Assembly (NCBI RefSeq): GCF_030052815.1
Contig: NC_079497.1
Span: 16,816,258-16,880,257, forward strand
Direction: 5' to 3'
DNA from: Hevea brasiliensis
Lineage: Eukaryota; Streptophyta; Magnoliopsida; Malpighiales; Euphorbiaceae
DNA length: 64,000 nt
Shown here: positions 12,942 through 24,900 of the stretch, in pieces
How the letters are laid out: each line of letters opens with the position of its first letter
How positions within the stretch are numbered: position 1 is the first letter of the stretch
The notes under the pieces: generated by a model
What the model saw: only the letters and a program-made list of their open reading frames with translations
Told to the model about the DNA's origin: nothing
Databases searched by the model: none
Made by a program: the position numbers and the translations under genes

Positions 12942-14304
12942 TGTATGAAAAACTTGGCCTTTAGAAAAAAGACCTCTCTAAAGTCTGTTACCGTTTAATG
13001 GATCTAGGTGATAAATCTGTCCCTGTGCTAAGCACTACAAACATGACCATTATTATTAGAGAAGAGCAATTCAAAAGGGAGATGTATGATAGGTTTGCAG
13101 TGGTCAATATTCCTTTTTCCTATAACGTAATTCTAGGAATGCCAGTGCTGAATAACCATGACATTATTATTAATATGGACATGTTGTGCCTAAAGCATCC
13201 AACAGTTTGAGGAATAACAGTTGCTCGAGGAAGTCAAAAATATGTAGACAATCTACCAAAACAATCTCCCAACTCTTATTCACTTTTGAGCTGTTAGAGA
13301 AACCAGAGGATAAAATCAATGTTGAGCCTGCCGATGATGTTAGTGAAGTTGAGCTCGATGACAGAAAGAAAGTCAAACTTGGATAAACAGTTACAAGTCC
13401 AAGAAGAGTCCAATTAGAGAACAAGTAATTCAAGTTTTAAAGTCCAGGATGTCAACTTTTGCTTGGAACCCAGAAGATGTGAAGGGTATTAACCTGAAGG
13501 ACATGACACACAGGCTCAATGTTAACCTAACGGTCAAGCTTGTACAATAAAAGAAAAGATGTTTCACCCCCTAACTGGTAAAGAGTGATAGCTAAAGAAG
13601 TGGCTAAGTTAGGAATGGCAGGGCTAATTAAAGAAGTTCAATACCTAACTTAGGTGACAAATGTTGTCTTAGTAAAGAAGTCTAATGGAAAGTGGAGGAT
13701 GTGTGTTAACTTCACTAATTTGAACAAGGCTTGTCCAAAGAATCACTATCCCCATCCAATAATAGACCACTTGGTGGACGCTACAGCTAGGCATGCAGTC
13801 TACTCTTTAGTAGACGCTATTTCTAGTTATCACTAGATACTCATGGAATCAAATGATGCAAAAAAAAAAAAACCTTTCATTATGGATGAAAGGGTATTAT
13901 GTTACAAAGTGATGCCTTTTGGACTTAAAAATGCAGAGGTAACCCACCAAAAGTTAGCTAATGAGATGTTTAAAGATCTAGTGGGAAAAACAATAAAATT
14001 ATATGTTGATGACATGATAATCAAAAGCAAAAAGCTGAAAAACCATGCAACCAATATTGCAGAAGTGTTTAATGTCCTAAATAAGGTTAGCATGAAACTC
14101 AACCCGAAAAATGCACCTTCGGGATCAAAACCGGGAAGTTCCTGGGATACCTAGTATCAAAAAAGGGATAACAGCAAATCCTGAGAAGATCAGAGCAATC
14201 ATGGAGATGCAGCCCCCAAAAACAATAAAAGAAGCTCAAAGGCTTAATGGGCAGGTAGCAGCTCTTGGACAATTCTAAGTTATTTTTGCTAACATGGCAC
14301 TTCT
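12942..14304 (+). pseudogene. Element G: Tat/Ogre-like gypsy protease-RT fragment
   Basis: This plus-strand fragment opposes its neighbours. Protease-like sequence at 12998-13210 contains YNVILGMPVLNN. An acidic linker follows at about 13280-13386 with VEPADDVSEVELD. Reverse transcriptase occupies 13654-14299 and includes LVKKSNGKWRMCVNFTNLNK, MPFGLKNAEVTHQ and the catalytic LYVDDMIIKS. This wording is typical of plant Tat/Ogre-type elements rather than chromoviruses. Several stops occur, and a homopolymer of 12 adenines at 13860-13871 marks one disturbed point. The fragment is cut on the left by element E and on the right by element B; only a few plausible codons resume at 33259. No LTR of its own is visible. 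Confidence 0.8.
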
Positions 14305-14986
14305 TGTAACACCCCTTAACCGATCTATAGTGTAGCCGAGTAAGGCATGCCACATTCTATGTCGGAGCACCTTATCTCATCTTGCTTTATTCATTATTAG
14401 TTTCAAACCCATTATGAATTAAATCATAATATTTAAATAGAGAAACTACCAGAGTTTCCCCTATTTTATTAACATTTGACCTGTTAAAATCAATAACTTG
14501 TTAAATAATTTCATATCAATCTCAATTTCCATCATCATTTTCAATAATTTCAAATCATACATCATCTTCATCCATAACATTTCCATCTTGTTCCATATCA
14601 AATTTCAAACTCATTTCATACATGGAATTTACAAAATTTATTAATCTACATAATGTATGAAATTATTATACAAACTTTGAATTCACATTACAAACTTAAT
14701 AATTAATTACAATATACAATGAAAAAATTCATGTAACTCATTGGGCCCTATCAAAATACTCTGCTGAGGTGACACCGACTTTAATGCAGATTTATAGTCC
14801 AATTCCTAGTCCAACGTCTACTGGGCTTTATCTCCAGTACCTATGCGATGACAATCTATCGCCCTAAGGATATTGCTTAGTGGTGCAATAATAAAATGAA
14901 AATAAACTAAATAAATGAAAGTACATGTTTCACGTGTGTAGTGTCATGAAAGAAATGCATTTTCATTAATTATGAGTCATTGCACA
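14305..14986 (-). repeat. Left LTR of element B, first part
   Basis: It aligns with 29968-30648 of the right LTR and breaks exactly at the GCACA duplication created by element A. The unoccupied equivalent of the insertion site is GCACA at 30644-30648. Confidence 0.92.
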
Positions 14987-17900
14987 TGTCACACCTTACC
15001 CCTCTGTAAGGCATAACATAATCCCGTAGAATACCTAATGAACTACCGAACTTCACCTACCGATAACTCATTAAGTACCCTACAAGGGATTTTAAAATAA
15101 TTTTCTTACTTTTGATAAGTGGTAAGCATTTTCTAATAAGTACTTAAAACATTTAGTTAAAATTAAAACTAGTTAATATTTTTGGCCCATTTTATTTTTA
15201 CGCAAATTTTATAAAAATTTTGACAGAGTTCCCTCTGTATTTTGAGAAAACAGTTCTTCAAATACCTGTAAAAAGCACTTCTAAAAATTTTTCTCAACAA
15301 CTGCTTCAATTTCATAGTCAATCTCAATCAATTTCTCAACACATTTATCAACTTTCAAATTTCAAATCCACTATCCAATGATCATCAAAATACTAGCAAT
15401 CCATTTCATTCAAATTAAATAAAATAGTTCCATTCATATTTCATTAGAAACAAAACACATCATTACAAAATTTACATTAAGAGAATTTCAAACTACAATA
15501 TATATTACAACTTTATACAAATTTTATACAAACTGCTCAAGACCCATTTTTACATGTCCATATATTTATGTGCAATATATACATCAAAAGAAATATTTAC
15601 AGTTAGGATATAAATTATACCCGATAACTTCTAGCAAGTAGCTCCCCTGTCCTCAGCAGCTCAATCTGCTGCTCCTCTAGTCTCTATATCTGCGACAGCA
15701 TACAAAGCTATCGCTGAGTGGTGAACTCAGTGGTGCACAAACTAATAATTTAAAACTTAATACAATTTATGCTTGACAATTCATAACAAATAGAATTTCT
15801 AAATTTCTAAATTCTTCAAAATCCATGACCTTCAGAAATCAACATTTTCATTCATGCAAATTATTCATTCGAATAATATTTTGATCAAATAGTAACTATT
15901 TATTTACATTTCTTTTAAATTCCGAGACAATGAAAAATTTTTGAATCATTGACAAATTATTTATTTCAATCACAATTTATCAAATCATGCATAATTTAAA
16001 GGGCGTTGCCAACCATACACACAGTCGAACCCATGACCCAAAATTCGAATAGATGCCGTGCTGTACACCACGACATTTCACATTCTCCCAATAACCGAGG
16101 CTAAAAGGGAGAAACAAAGACTAGCTAGTATATATGAGTACTCATTCACATCATTCCCCAACTGGCAAACCAGAGAGGAAGAAACTCGCCCCATCAAGTG
16201 GAGGAATTATCTCACTAGACAAGCTAATGAGAATTCACAACATATTTTGTCATGTCAACTGTGGTTTCAAATCATATTCAAAACAATTTCTATTTACAAA
16301 GTATTTACAAATCAACATATTTAATCATCATAAATTCATGCTCAAGGTTGGCAACACATCAAACTTAAAATTTACAATCCTCAAAACAATGCAATAAATC
16401 CTTAAATGCATAAGAAAATTTATATTCAAATTATACAATTTCATTCAATAAGTTAAAATTCTCAACACAACAAAATCATAAATCATAAAATAAATTTATT
16501 TCAAATCAATTTGGAATTGAAAAATAACAAAAGAGTTAGTTGTGCACAAACCTCAAGCGAGTCGCCTCTTGGCCTTGACTCAGTTCCTCGGGTTCTTTCC
16601 CGGTATTCTTTTCAACTGAAACACACAATTTTACAGTGTTTCAGTACTAGAACTTAAAATAAATCCAAAATAAATTTAGCTTTACTTTTACCTAGCTCTA
16701 ACGCGCTTCACTCGACGTTCTTGAAATTTTGTGTTTCGGGTTACTATTCACTACACTATTCAAGTCAAATAGTTGACTTTCTAAGGCTTAATAGGTATGG
16801 GAACTCCAACTTCACCCACATACCACATTTTGGTCACTAAACTTGTTGGTTTTGGTCACTTTTTCAAAACATAGGTCTTTTAGGCAAAATTGCAAATTTT
16901 CAGTTTTGGTGTCCCTAATTGTACTGTTTCATTGGTCAGTTTACTGTTGGAATTTGGCAAAACTTTCTTCATAAAAAATGTTCTCTATTGTCTTAAGTTT
17001 ATTCTCCTTTTTGAATCACCCCAATTGGAATTTTGTAGCTCAAGTTATAGCCAAAATATAGTTACTGTTCACGTGCACTATTCATGCTGCACATTTAGGT
17101 TCTAGTAGATTTTTGATCCAACTTCGTTCAGTAATTTGATCAAGTTAAGTCCATAATTTGGTCTAATTTCCTTCATACAAAATGTTCTACTGTGTCTTAG
17201 GTTTCCATCGGTTCAAGAATCAGCTAATTCGAAGTTTTCTAGAGAGAGTTATAGCCTTTGGAACTTTACTATTCAAATGGAAATCTGCAGTTCTGCAGAT
17301 TCAGGTCACCAACTTTGCTCAGTAATTTGAGTGGGTTAATGGCATAATTTGGGTTTGTGTTCTTCATAAAAGTTTTAGATCTATATCTCATCTAACCACT
17401 GGTAAAATTTCAGGTCATTTTGACCTGTCTAGCTCGAGTTATGACCAAATGAACAAATACTGTTCATTTGGTCAGTTTGTGCAGAGGCAGCCTGCGATTT
17501 TCCAACTTCGGCCACTTTGTTCACTAGGTTTTAGTCACTTTTTGGGCAGGCTTCCTAAATGAAAATTGTGTCATTTAGTGCCTATTTTCATCCCCAATTG
17601 GTCCCATATCCATTGGACTTGTAAAATTCCATTTTTGGTCCCTCAAAGTTGACTTTTGGTCATGGTGCATACCCAATCCGAATTTGACTTTGATTCAAAC
17701 ACTTCTAACACACTTAATTAGGTCACAAATGACCATTTCTTTCCTTAAACTATGTCAAAGACATCATTTAGCACTTCTTCACATTTTTTGTCTCTAAACC
17801 CTAAGTATCCAAACCCTAACCACACTAATTTATTTCATTTGATTGATTCCATGCATACATACATGTTTCTTCATCTCAAGCAAGCTCACATATGTATTTA

Positions 17901-18938
17901 AATCTATCAAAACATGCAAATATACCCCTATACACATGCTGGCCAAATTTCACTTTAGTCCCTCACACATTTTTTTTTTATTTTAAGTTTATTTCTATGC
18001 TCTTGATGCTATACATACACTAATTAAACTAAAAACTTGAAGTTTGCATTACTTACCTTGTTAGGTGTCTTTGAACTTTCACTTTCTCTCAATTTTCTTC
18101 AATTCTTTGATGACCAATCTTCGTCTCAAGTGATTAAATCAAGTTTTTGTGAAGCAAGTATGGGAGGATTTGGAGTTTAATGGTGGCTTCAAAGCTTGAA
18201 GCAAGCTTTAATGGAGGTTTACAATGGTGAGGGAGAGAGAAACGTAAATGGGAGGAAGATGAGGCTTTTTACTTTTTTTTTCTTTTCTTTTCTTTTGTTT
18301 TTATCCTTATGGAATGGAAGACTTAAAAATCCATTTAATTAATTTATTAATTATATGACTTATGGCATCATGCATGATGTCATCTTCCTACACCTTTTTA
18401 ACTTTTTCATTTTCTCTTCTTTTTTTTTTTACTTGTTCTTTAATTTAATTCTCGATCCCGAAATTTTCTTTTCTCCGATTTTATTTGACAGTTAGGTCAG
18501 GAGTCAGCTCTCGGGGTTAATTGACCAAATTGCCCTTCGCCGGTTCAACCCGGTTTGCAAATAATTCCATATTTCTTCTGGCTCCCTGACCTAATTATTT
18601 GACTGGCTTAACAGTTCTTTTTCGTGATTTTCTCTTTTCCACTGTGTTTATAAGGGTCCTAAGGACCGCGGCGTCACATTTTATGGTTCGAAATTTGAGT
18701 TTAAAATGACTTCGCAGTCATTCCCGAGAAGGTCATCCATCGCTATGACTCTCGGCTCGTTTAACTTCTTATGTTCTGTTTTTCTTATTTATACTTAACT
18801 AATTGACAATTGCTAATTATTTTTGTTTATGGCTTATTTAGTTATCTTAGATGTGGTTCTAATCCCATTAATTATCCGGACCGACACCGGTCGCCGGAAC
18901 AGTGAAATATACCAGGCTATGCAAATGGGGGTGTTACA
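14987..18938 (-). repeat. Left (3') LTR of element A
   Basis: Runs from TGTCACACCTTACCCC to GGGGGTGTTACA, 3952 bp. Nearly identical to 21962-25920. It contains a pyrimidine-rich stretch at about 18265-18300. Open frames in it, such as one at 16058-16324, recur in the other LTR only because the LTRs are copies. Confidence 0.95.
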
Positions 18939-18953
18939 ATTCTCCCTCCCTTA
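18939..18953 (-). promoter_or_regulatory. Polypurine tract of element A
   Basis: The minus strand reads TTAAGGGAGGGAGAAT directly before the 3' LTR start TGTAACACCCCC. Confidence 0.8.
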
Positions 18954-18959
18954 AAATAA

Positions 18960-19150
18960 TTTTGTCCTCGAAATTTTACCTGGTATCAGTCTCTAAACAG
19001 TTGTGGGTGCTGTCTCCTCATATCCTATTTATGCTTCCAAGTAGCTTCCTGGCCTGAATGATGGTTCTATAGCACTTTAACCAATACTATTTACTCATCG
19101 ATTGTTCACCTCGTGTGCCAAATTTCTTATGAGCTTCTATCATAAGTTAG
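18960..19150 (-). pseudogene. Chromodomain/C-terminal pol remnant of element A
   Basis: Translation of the minus strand gives a broken but recognisable stretch. It resembles IVLVKVL, then HHSGQEATWKHK, then DMRRQHPQLF, with stops between the parts. It is comparable to the intact C terminus of element C (IPMVKVLWRSQSVEECTWES). This places A among the chromodomain-bearing Ty3/gypsy elements. It is the only trace of the 3' half of pol. Confidence 0.55.
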
Positions 19151-19739
19151 ATTCAAATTCATTTCAATTTTAGAGGTAAACAAATCTGTGTGCTAGTGGA
19201 TCCACTCTTTCTAGGACCTCGTATGATCCTATGGGTGAGAACTTAGTTTTACTCTTTTCTTATCAAATCTCTTGATCATTTGATGCAACCTTTAGTTTAG
19301 TTTAGAATATTTTAGTCTTTTCTTATTGTTGTTTTAACAATTATTTTCATTTATAGTCTTTTTTCTTAAATGACTTTGTTGGTCATATATGAACTGCTTA
19401 TCTCTTTCTTGGCCATAGGTCCACAACCATTATCTTACTATCTCCATTTATGACCAAGGCCTATGTGCCATTTTGCACCATCTTGTTTGCTTTTGTTTAA
19501 GTTATTTCCTTCTTGATAAAATAGTTCGGGATATCATTACGCATCTTAAGTAAGTTGTTTACCTTAGTAGCAATTCCTCATCTAGTGTTTTCCTCATTTC
19601 TTAATGTTCTATTTGTTTCCTTCTTTCATTCCGCAACTTAACTTTAATTATTTTATTCCTCAATCTTATCTTCTTCCTTAACTTGGTTGTCGAGTCATAA
19701 TTTAGTACCTCTTATCGTCCCTAATAAATCCACTATACT

Positions 19740-20830
19740 TCAATATTATTTGATTTGGTCCTCTGACTATTCTAGTCAACACTTTAACTAATATTCATAA
19801 TGTTTCTTTATTACATTCGCACTAACTATTCTAATTTTTGCTTCCACAACTCTTTTATCTATCAATATTCTATAGCTTATTTTCCGCTGGTTTGTGATCA
19901 TTACCTTTTTTTTTTTTAACCATAAATAATTCTTTAATCTTAAGAAGGGAGTTTACCGGACTCTCCTGTTTCCCATGCTATTCAAAAGTTCCGCTTGAAT
20001 TCTAATCTAATCCTTATGATCCGCACAATAAAATTGTTCTCTTCCTAAAGAATACCTGGCCAACTAGTTCCTATCGAATTACTGTTATCAGCAGAATATC
20101 ATTTCTTAACTATTTTATAAGTTATAATTGTCATCCATAGCATCCTGTCTCTTCTAGAGAAACAAAATTATATTTTGTGTCTTACCGTTACACAAAAAGA
20201 ATATTGTTCCTTACTAAACTTTGAGCAAAAGATCCATTGCAATACCAGAACAACTATAAACTCCATATCGGAGACTGGATGACTTAGCTCTATAGGTGTT
20301 ATTTTTAAATTTTTACCATGCTAAAATCTCTAGTCCCATAACAATTCTTGATGTACTGTAATTCGTGCTAGGGTAATGAAGTCTTTAACTCTCACTACCT
20401 TGCAACCATGATATTTTGATATTCTAATTATAGAGTTTTAAATCCCGAATTAGGATTTTCAAACTCAGTTCTAGTAATAAAACTCTATTCTGGTATATTT
20501 GTACCAGAGCGAAAATCATTTATAACTATTATTATCCTTATGTACTATTGGGTAGTACGTAGCTCTACATAATAAATCTCAAGTCAATACTGTAATCTGC
20601 AGCTTACAGCACAAACATCAAGTATATTGCATAGTTACTACTATACATCCCAATAGATCAAACTTCCCTATGTCTTATTTCTTTCAAATCCACTAATATC
20701 TTAAACTTATTGTGATTATGGTACTTACTGACATCTATCAATAGTAATACCTTTACTTCCATCTAGGGCAAATATATTACTACAACTTACTTTTAGGTCC
20801 TCTTGCCTTACCTAATTAGGCTTACTAATT
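19740..20830. other. Non-coding block shared with element C
   Basis: This stretch is collinear with 53290-54620 of element C. Anchors include GATTTGGTCCTCTGACTATT against GATTTGGTCCTTTGACCACT, AACAATTCTTGATGTACTGT against GGCAACTCTTGATGTAACTC, and AATCTGCAGCTTACAGCACA against AATTTACAGCTTACAGAACA. No open frame is conserved between the two copies on either strand, and indels are not multiples of three. In A it lies between protease and chromodomain remnants, where RT to integrase would be expected. Its function, if any, is unknown. Confidence 0.65.
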
Positions 20831-20944
20831 AACTTTATAATTTATCATAGTCTAGGAGATGTCTCTCACTAGAAACTTTTCCAAAATTAATTCCAATCAT
20901 GCTTATTATCGCAATTCTTATCTAAAAGACTAATTACTAACACA

Positions 20945-21769
20945 TTAAAATTTATCTCCATGCAAGGGAATAGCAGTTGAACATATAATTTTAGCATTAG
21001 CATATAAACAAGTAGAGCCGGAATCAAATAGTACATAATTATTCCTTTCACAAGTTAAGGACATACCGGCAACTACATCTGAAGTCTCTGTTTCTTCCCC
21101 TTGATGCACAGCGTTCCCTCTTTTTAGTGTATTCCTCTGCTCGGGTTGGTCTATTGTACGAGGATTACCCAAAGTGTTGTCTCTACTTCTGCCTCTGCCC
21201 CTACTGACTATTAATGAGCCTCTAAAATCAGAACCTTGGACTGATTCCTTTGGTGTAGTATGTGGCATAACTCGAAGTGCGCTAGTACAATCTCGGGCGA
21301 AATTTCCAATTCCACCACAATTGAAGCAGGCTCCAATAACCCTATGGCATATACCTCCGTGTAATTTCCCACAAACGTCACAAAGACGGATAGGGTAGGA
21401 ACTTCTGGTTCTTTGACGAATGGTTCTTGATTGCTTCCGCCCTGAAGATCTGCCTCCGTCATACTTGAGAGCTCGGGGTCCCTCAAAATGTTTTCTCTTT
21501 TCCAAATTACTACTCGAACTTTGACCGATGGGTTTCCCACTTTTCTCTTTTTCATTCTACTCTTGAGGGGGTTGGGTTTGTACTTGGGCCTGGACTGACA
21601 GATTATCAGCCATTTGCTGAAACAACATGGCCATCTGCTGAGCCGTTTGTGCAGTAATTTGTATAGGAGGGATTGGTGCAGTTGGACCCCCAACGCTCTG
21701 TGAAACTGGGGCCTCTCTTTGTACATTAGCTATATCAGACTGCTCTACAATTTTATCCCTCTTGTCCAT
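20945..21769 (-). pseudogene. gag-protease remnant of element A, capsid core deleted
   Basis: The start is the ATG at 21769 (MDKRDKIVEQSD), followed by a glutamine-rich N terminus ending TQTQPPQE. An in-frame stop at 21557-21559 interrupts it, and the same frame then runs to 20945. That part includes a linker, a first cysteine cluster CDVCGKLHGGIC, a zinc knuckle CFNCGGIGNFARDC whose histidine is asparagine, and a protease-like motif VLFDSGSTCLYAN. The capsid core normally found between the N terminus and the linker is missing; an internal deletion is inferred. The frame ends soon after the protease motif, so no complete protease is encoded. The retained frame may only reflect the element's youth. 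Confidence 0.75.
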
Positions 21770-21941
21770 ATCTATTCACAGGATTTTTTTCTATTTCCTG
21801 TACACCCAACACAAGGAGATTTCTCTCCGTTAGTTCATATTCATGATGTAATGCACGGTATGTAACAATTATGGACATTGAGCAGTTGTACTTAACAAGG
21901 AAAGACACAAATTCACAATTTAAAACGTACTTCAAAAACTT

Positions 21942-21953
21942 GCTCTGATACCA
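21942..21953 (-). promoter_or_regulatory. Primer-binding site of element A
   Basis: The minus strand reads TGGTATCAGAGC, a perfect tRNA-Met complement, 8 bp from the LTR start at 21962. Confidence 0.92.
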
Positions 21954-21961
21954 CTAAAACA

Positions 21962-24900
21962 TGTCACACCTTACCCCTCTGTAAGGCATAACATGATCCC
22001 GTAGAATACCTAATGAACTACCGAACTTCACCTACCGATAATTCATTAAGTACCCTACAAGGGATTTTAAAATAATTTTCTTACTTTTGATAAGTGGTGA
22101 GCATTTTCTAATAAGTACTTAAAACATTTAGTTAAAATTAAAACTAGTTAATATTTTTAGCCCATTTTATTTTTACGCAAATTTTATAAAATTTTGACAG
22201 AGTTCCCTCTGTATTTTGAGAAAACAGTTCTTCAAATACCTGTAAAAAGCACTTCTAAAAATTTTTCTCAACAACTGCTTCAATTTCATAGTCAATCTCA
22301 ATCAATTTCTCAACACATTTATCAACTTTCAAATTTTAAATCCACTATCCAATGATCATCAAAATACTAGCAATCCATTTCATTCAAATTAAATAAAATA
22401 GTTCCATTCATATTTCATTAGAAACAAAATACATCATTACAAAATTTACATTAAGAGAATTTCAAACTACAATATATATTACAACTTTATACAAATTTTA
22501 TACAAACTGCTCAAGACCCATTTTTATATGTCCATATATTTATGTGCAATATATACAACAAAAGAAATATTTACAGTTAGGGTATAAATTATACCCGATA
22601 ACTTCTAGCAGGTAGCTCCCCTGTCCTCAGTAGCTCAATCTGCTGCTCCTCTAGTCTCTATATCTCATGACAAAGATACAAAGCTGTCGCTGAGTGATGA
22701 ACTCAGTGGTGCACAAACTAATAATTTAAAACTTAATACAATTTATGCTTGACAATTCATAACAAATAGAATTTTAAAATTTCTAAATTCTTCAAAATGC
22801 ATGACCTTCAGAAATCAACATTTTCATTCATGCAAATTATTCATTCGAATAACATTTTGATCAAATAGTAACTGTTTATTTACATTTCTTTTAAATTCCG
22901 AGACAATGAAAAATTTTTAAATCATTGACAAATTATTTATTTCAATCACAATTTATCAAATCATGCATAATTTAAAGGGCGTTGCCAACCATACACACAG
23001 TCGAACCCATGACCCAAAATTTGAATAGATGTCGTGCTGTACACCACGACATTTCATATTCTCCCAATAACCGAGGCTAAAAGGGAGAAACAAAGACTAG
23101 CTAGTATATATGAGTACTCATTCACATCATTCCCCAACTGGCAAGCCAGAGAGGAAGAAACTCGCCCCATCAAGTTGAGGAATTATCTCACTAGACAAGC
23201 TAATAAGAATTCACAACATATTTTGTCATGTCAACTGTGGTTTCAAATCATATTCAAAACAATTTCTATTTACAAAGTATTTACAAATCAACATATTTAA
23301 TCATCATAAATTCATGCTCAAGGTTGGCAACACATCAAACTTAAAATTTACAACAATTCAATAAATCCTTAAATGCATAAGAAAATTTATATTCAAATTA
23401 TACAATTTCATTCAATAAGTTAAAATTCTCAACACAACAAAATCATAAATCATACAATAAATTTATTTCAAATCAATTTGGAATTGAAAAATAACAAAAG
23501 AGTTAGTTGTGCACAAACCTCAAGTGAGTCGCCTCTTGGCCTTGACTCAGTTCCTCGGGTTCTTTCCCGGTATTCTTTCCAACTGAAACACACAATTTTA
23601 CAGTGTTTCAGTACTAGAACTTAAAATAAATCCAAAATAAATTTAGCTTCACTTTTACCTAGCTCTAACGCGCTTAACTCAACGTTCTTGAAATTTTGTG
23701 TTTCGAGTTACTATTCACTACACTATTCAAGTCAAATAGTTGACTTTCTAAGGCTTAATAGGTATGGAAACTCCAACTTCACCCACATACCACATTTTGG
23801 TCACTAAACTTGTTGGTTTTGGTCATTTTTTCAAAACTTAGGTCTTTTAGGCAAAATTGCAAATTTTCAGTTTTGGTGTCCCTAATTGTACTGTTTCATT
23901 GGTCAATTTACTGTTGGAATTTGGCAAAACTTTCTTCATAAAAAATGTTTCCTATTGTCTCAAGTTTATTATCCTTTTTGAATCACCCAAATTGGAATTT
24001 TGTAGCTCAAGTTATAGCCAAAATATAGTTACTGTTCGCGTGCACTGTTCATGCTGCAGATTTAGGTTCTGGTAGATTTTTTATCCAACTTCATTCTGTA
24101 ATGTGATCAAGTTAAGTCCATAATTTGGTCTAATTTCCTTCATACAAAATGTTCTACTGTGTCTTAGGTTTCCATCGGTTCAAGAATCAGATAATTCGGA
24201 GTTTTCTAGAGAGAGTTATAGCCATTGGAACTTTACTGTTCAAATGGAAATCTGCAGTTCTGCAGATTTAGGTCACCAACTTTGCTCAGTAATTTGAGTG
24301 GGTTAATGGCATAATTTGGGTTTGTGTTGTTCATAAAAGTTTTAGATCTATATCTCATATAACCACTGGTAAAATTTTAGGTCATTTTGACCTGTCTAGC
24401 TCGAGTTATGACCAAATGAACAAATACTGTTCATTTGGTCAGTTTGTGCAGAGGCAGCCTGCGATTTTCCGACTTTGGCCACTTTGTTCACTAGGTTTTA
24501 GTCACTTTTTGGGCAGGCTTCCTAAATGAAAATTGTGTCATTTAGTGCCTATTTTCATCCCCAATTGGTCCCATATCCATTGGACTTGTGAAATTCCATT
24601 TTTGGTCCCTCAAAGTTGACTTTTAGTCATGGTGCATACCCAATCCGAATTTTACTTTGATTCAAACACTTCTAACACACTTAATTAGGTCACAAATGAC
24701 CATTTCTTTCCTTAAACTATGTCAAAGACATCATTTAGCACTTCTTCACATTTTTGGTCTCTAAATCCTAAGTATCCAAACCCTAACCACACTAAATTAT
24801 TGCATTTGATTGATTCCATGCATACATACATGTTTCTTCATCTCAAACAAGCTCACATATGTATTTAAATCTATCAAACCATGCAAATATACCCCGATAC

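Noticed and set aside
16058..16324. Open frame of 88 codons repeated at 23034-23300
   Set aside because: The two are the same place in the two LTRs of element A. Conservation follows from LTR identity, with no domain and no start or regulatory context.
17797..17825. AAACCCTAA-like strings suggesting telomeric repeats (also near 2755 and 24770)
   Set aside because: Only one or two isolated units occur, inside LTRs. No tandem telomere array is present.
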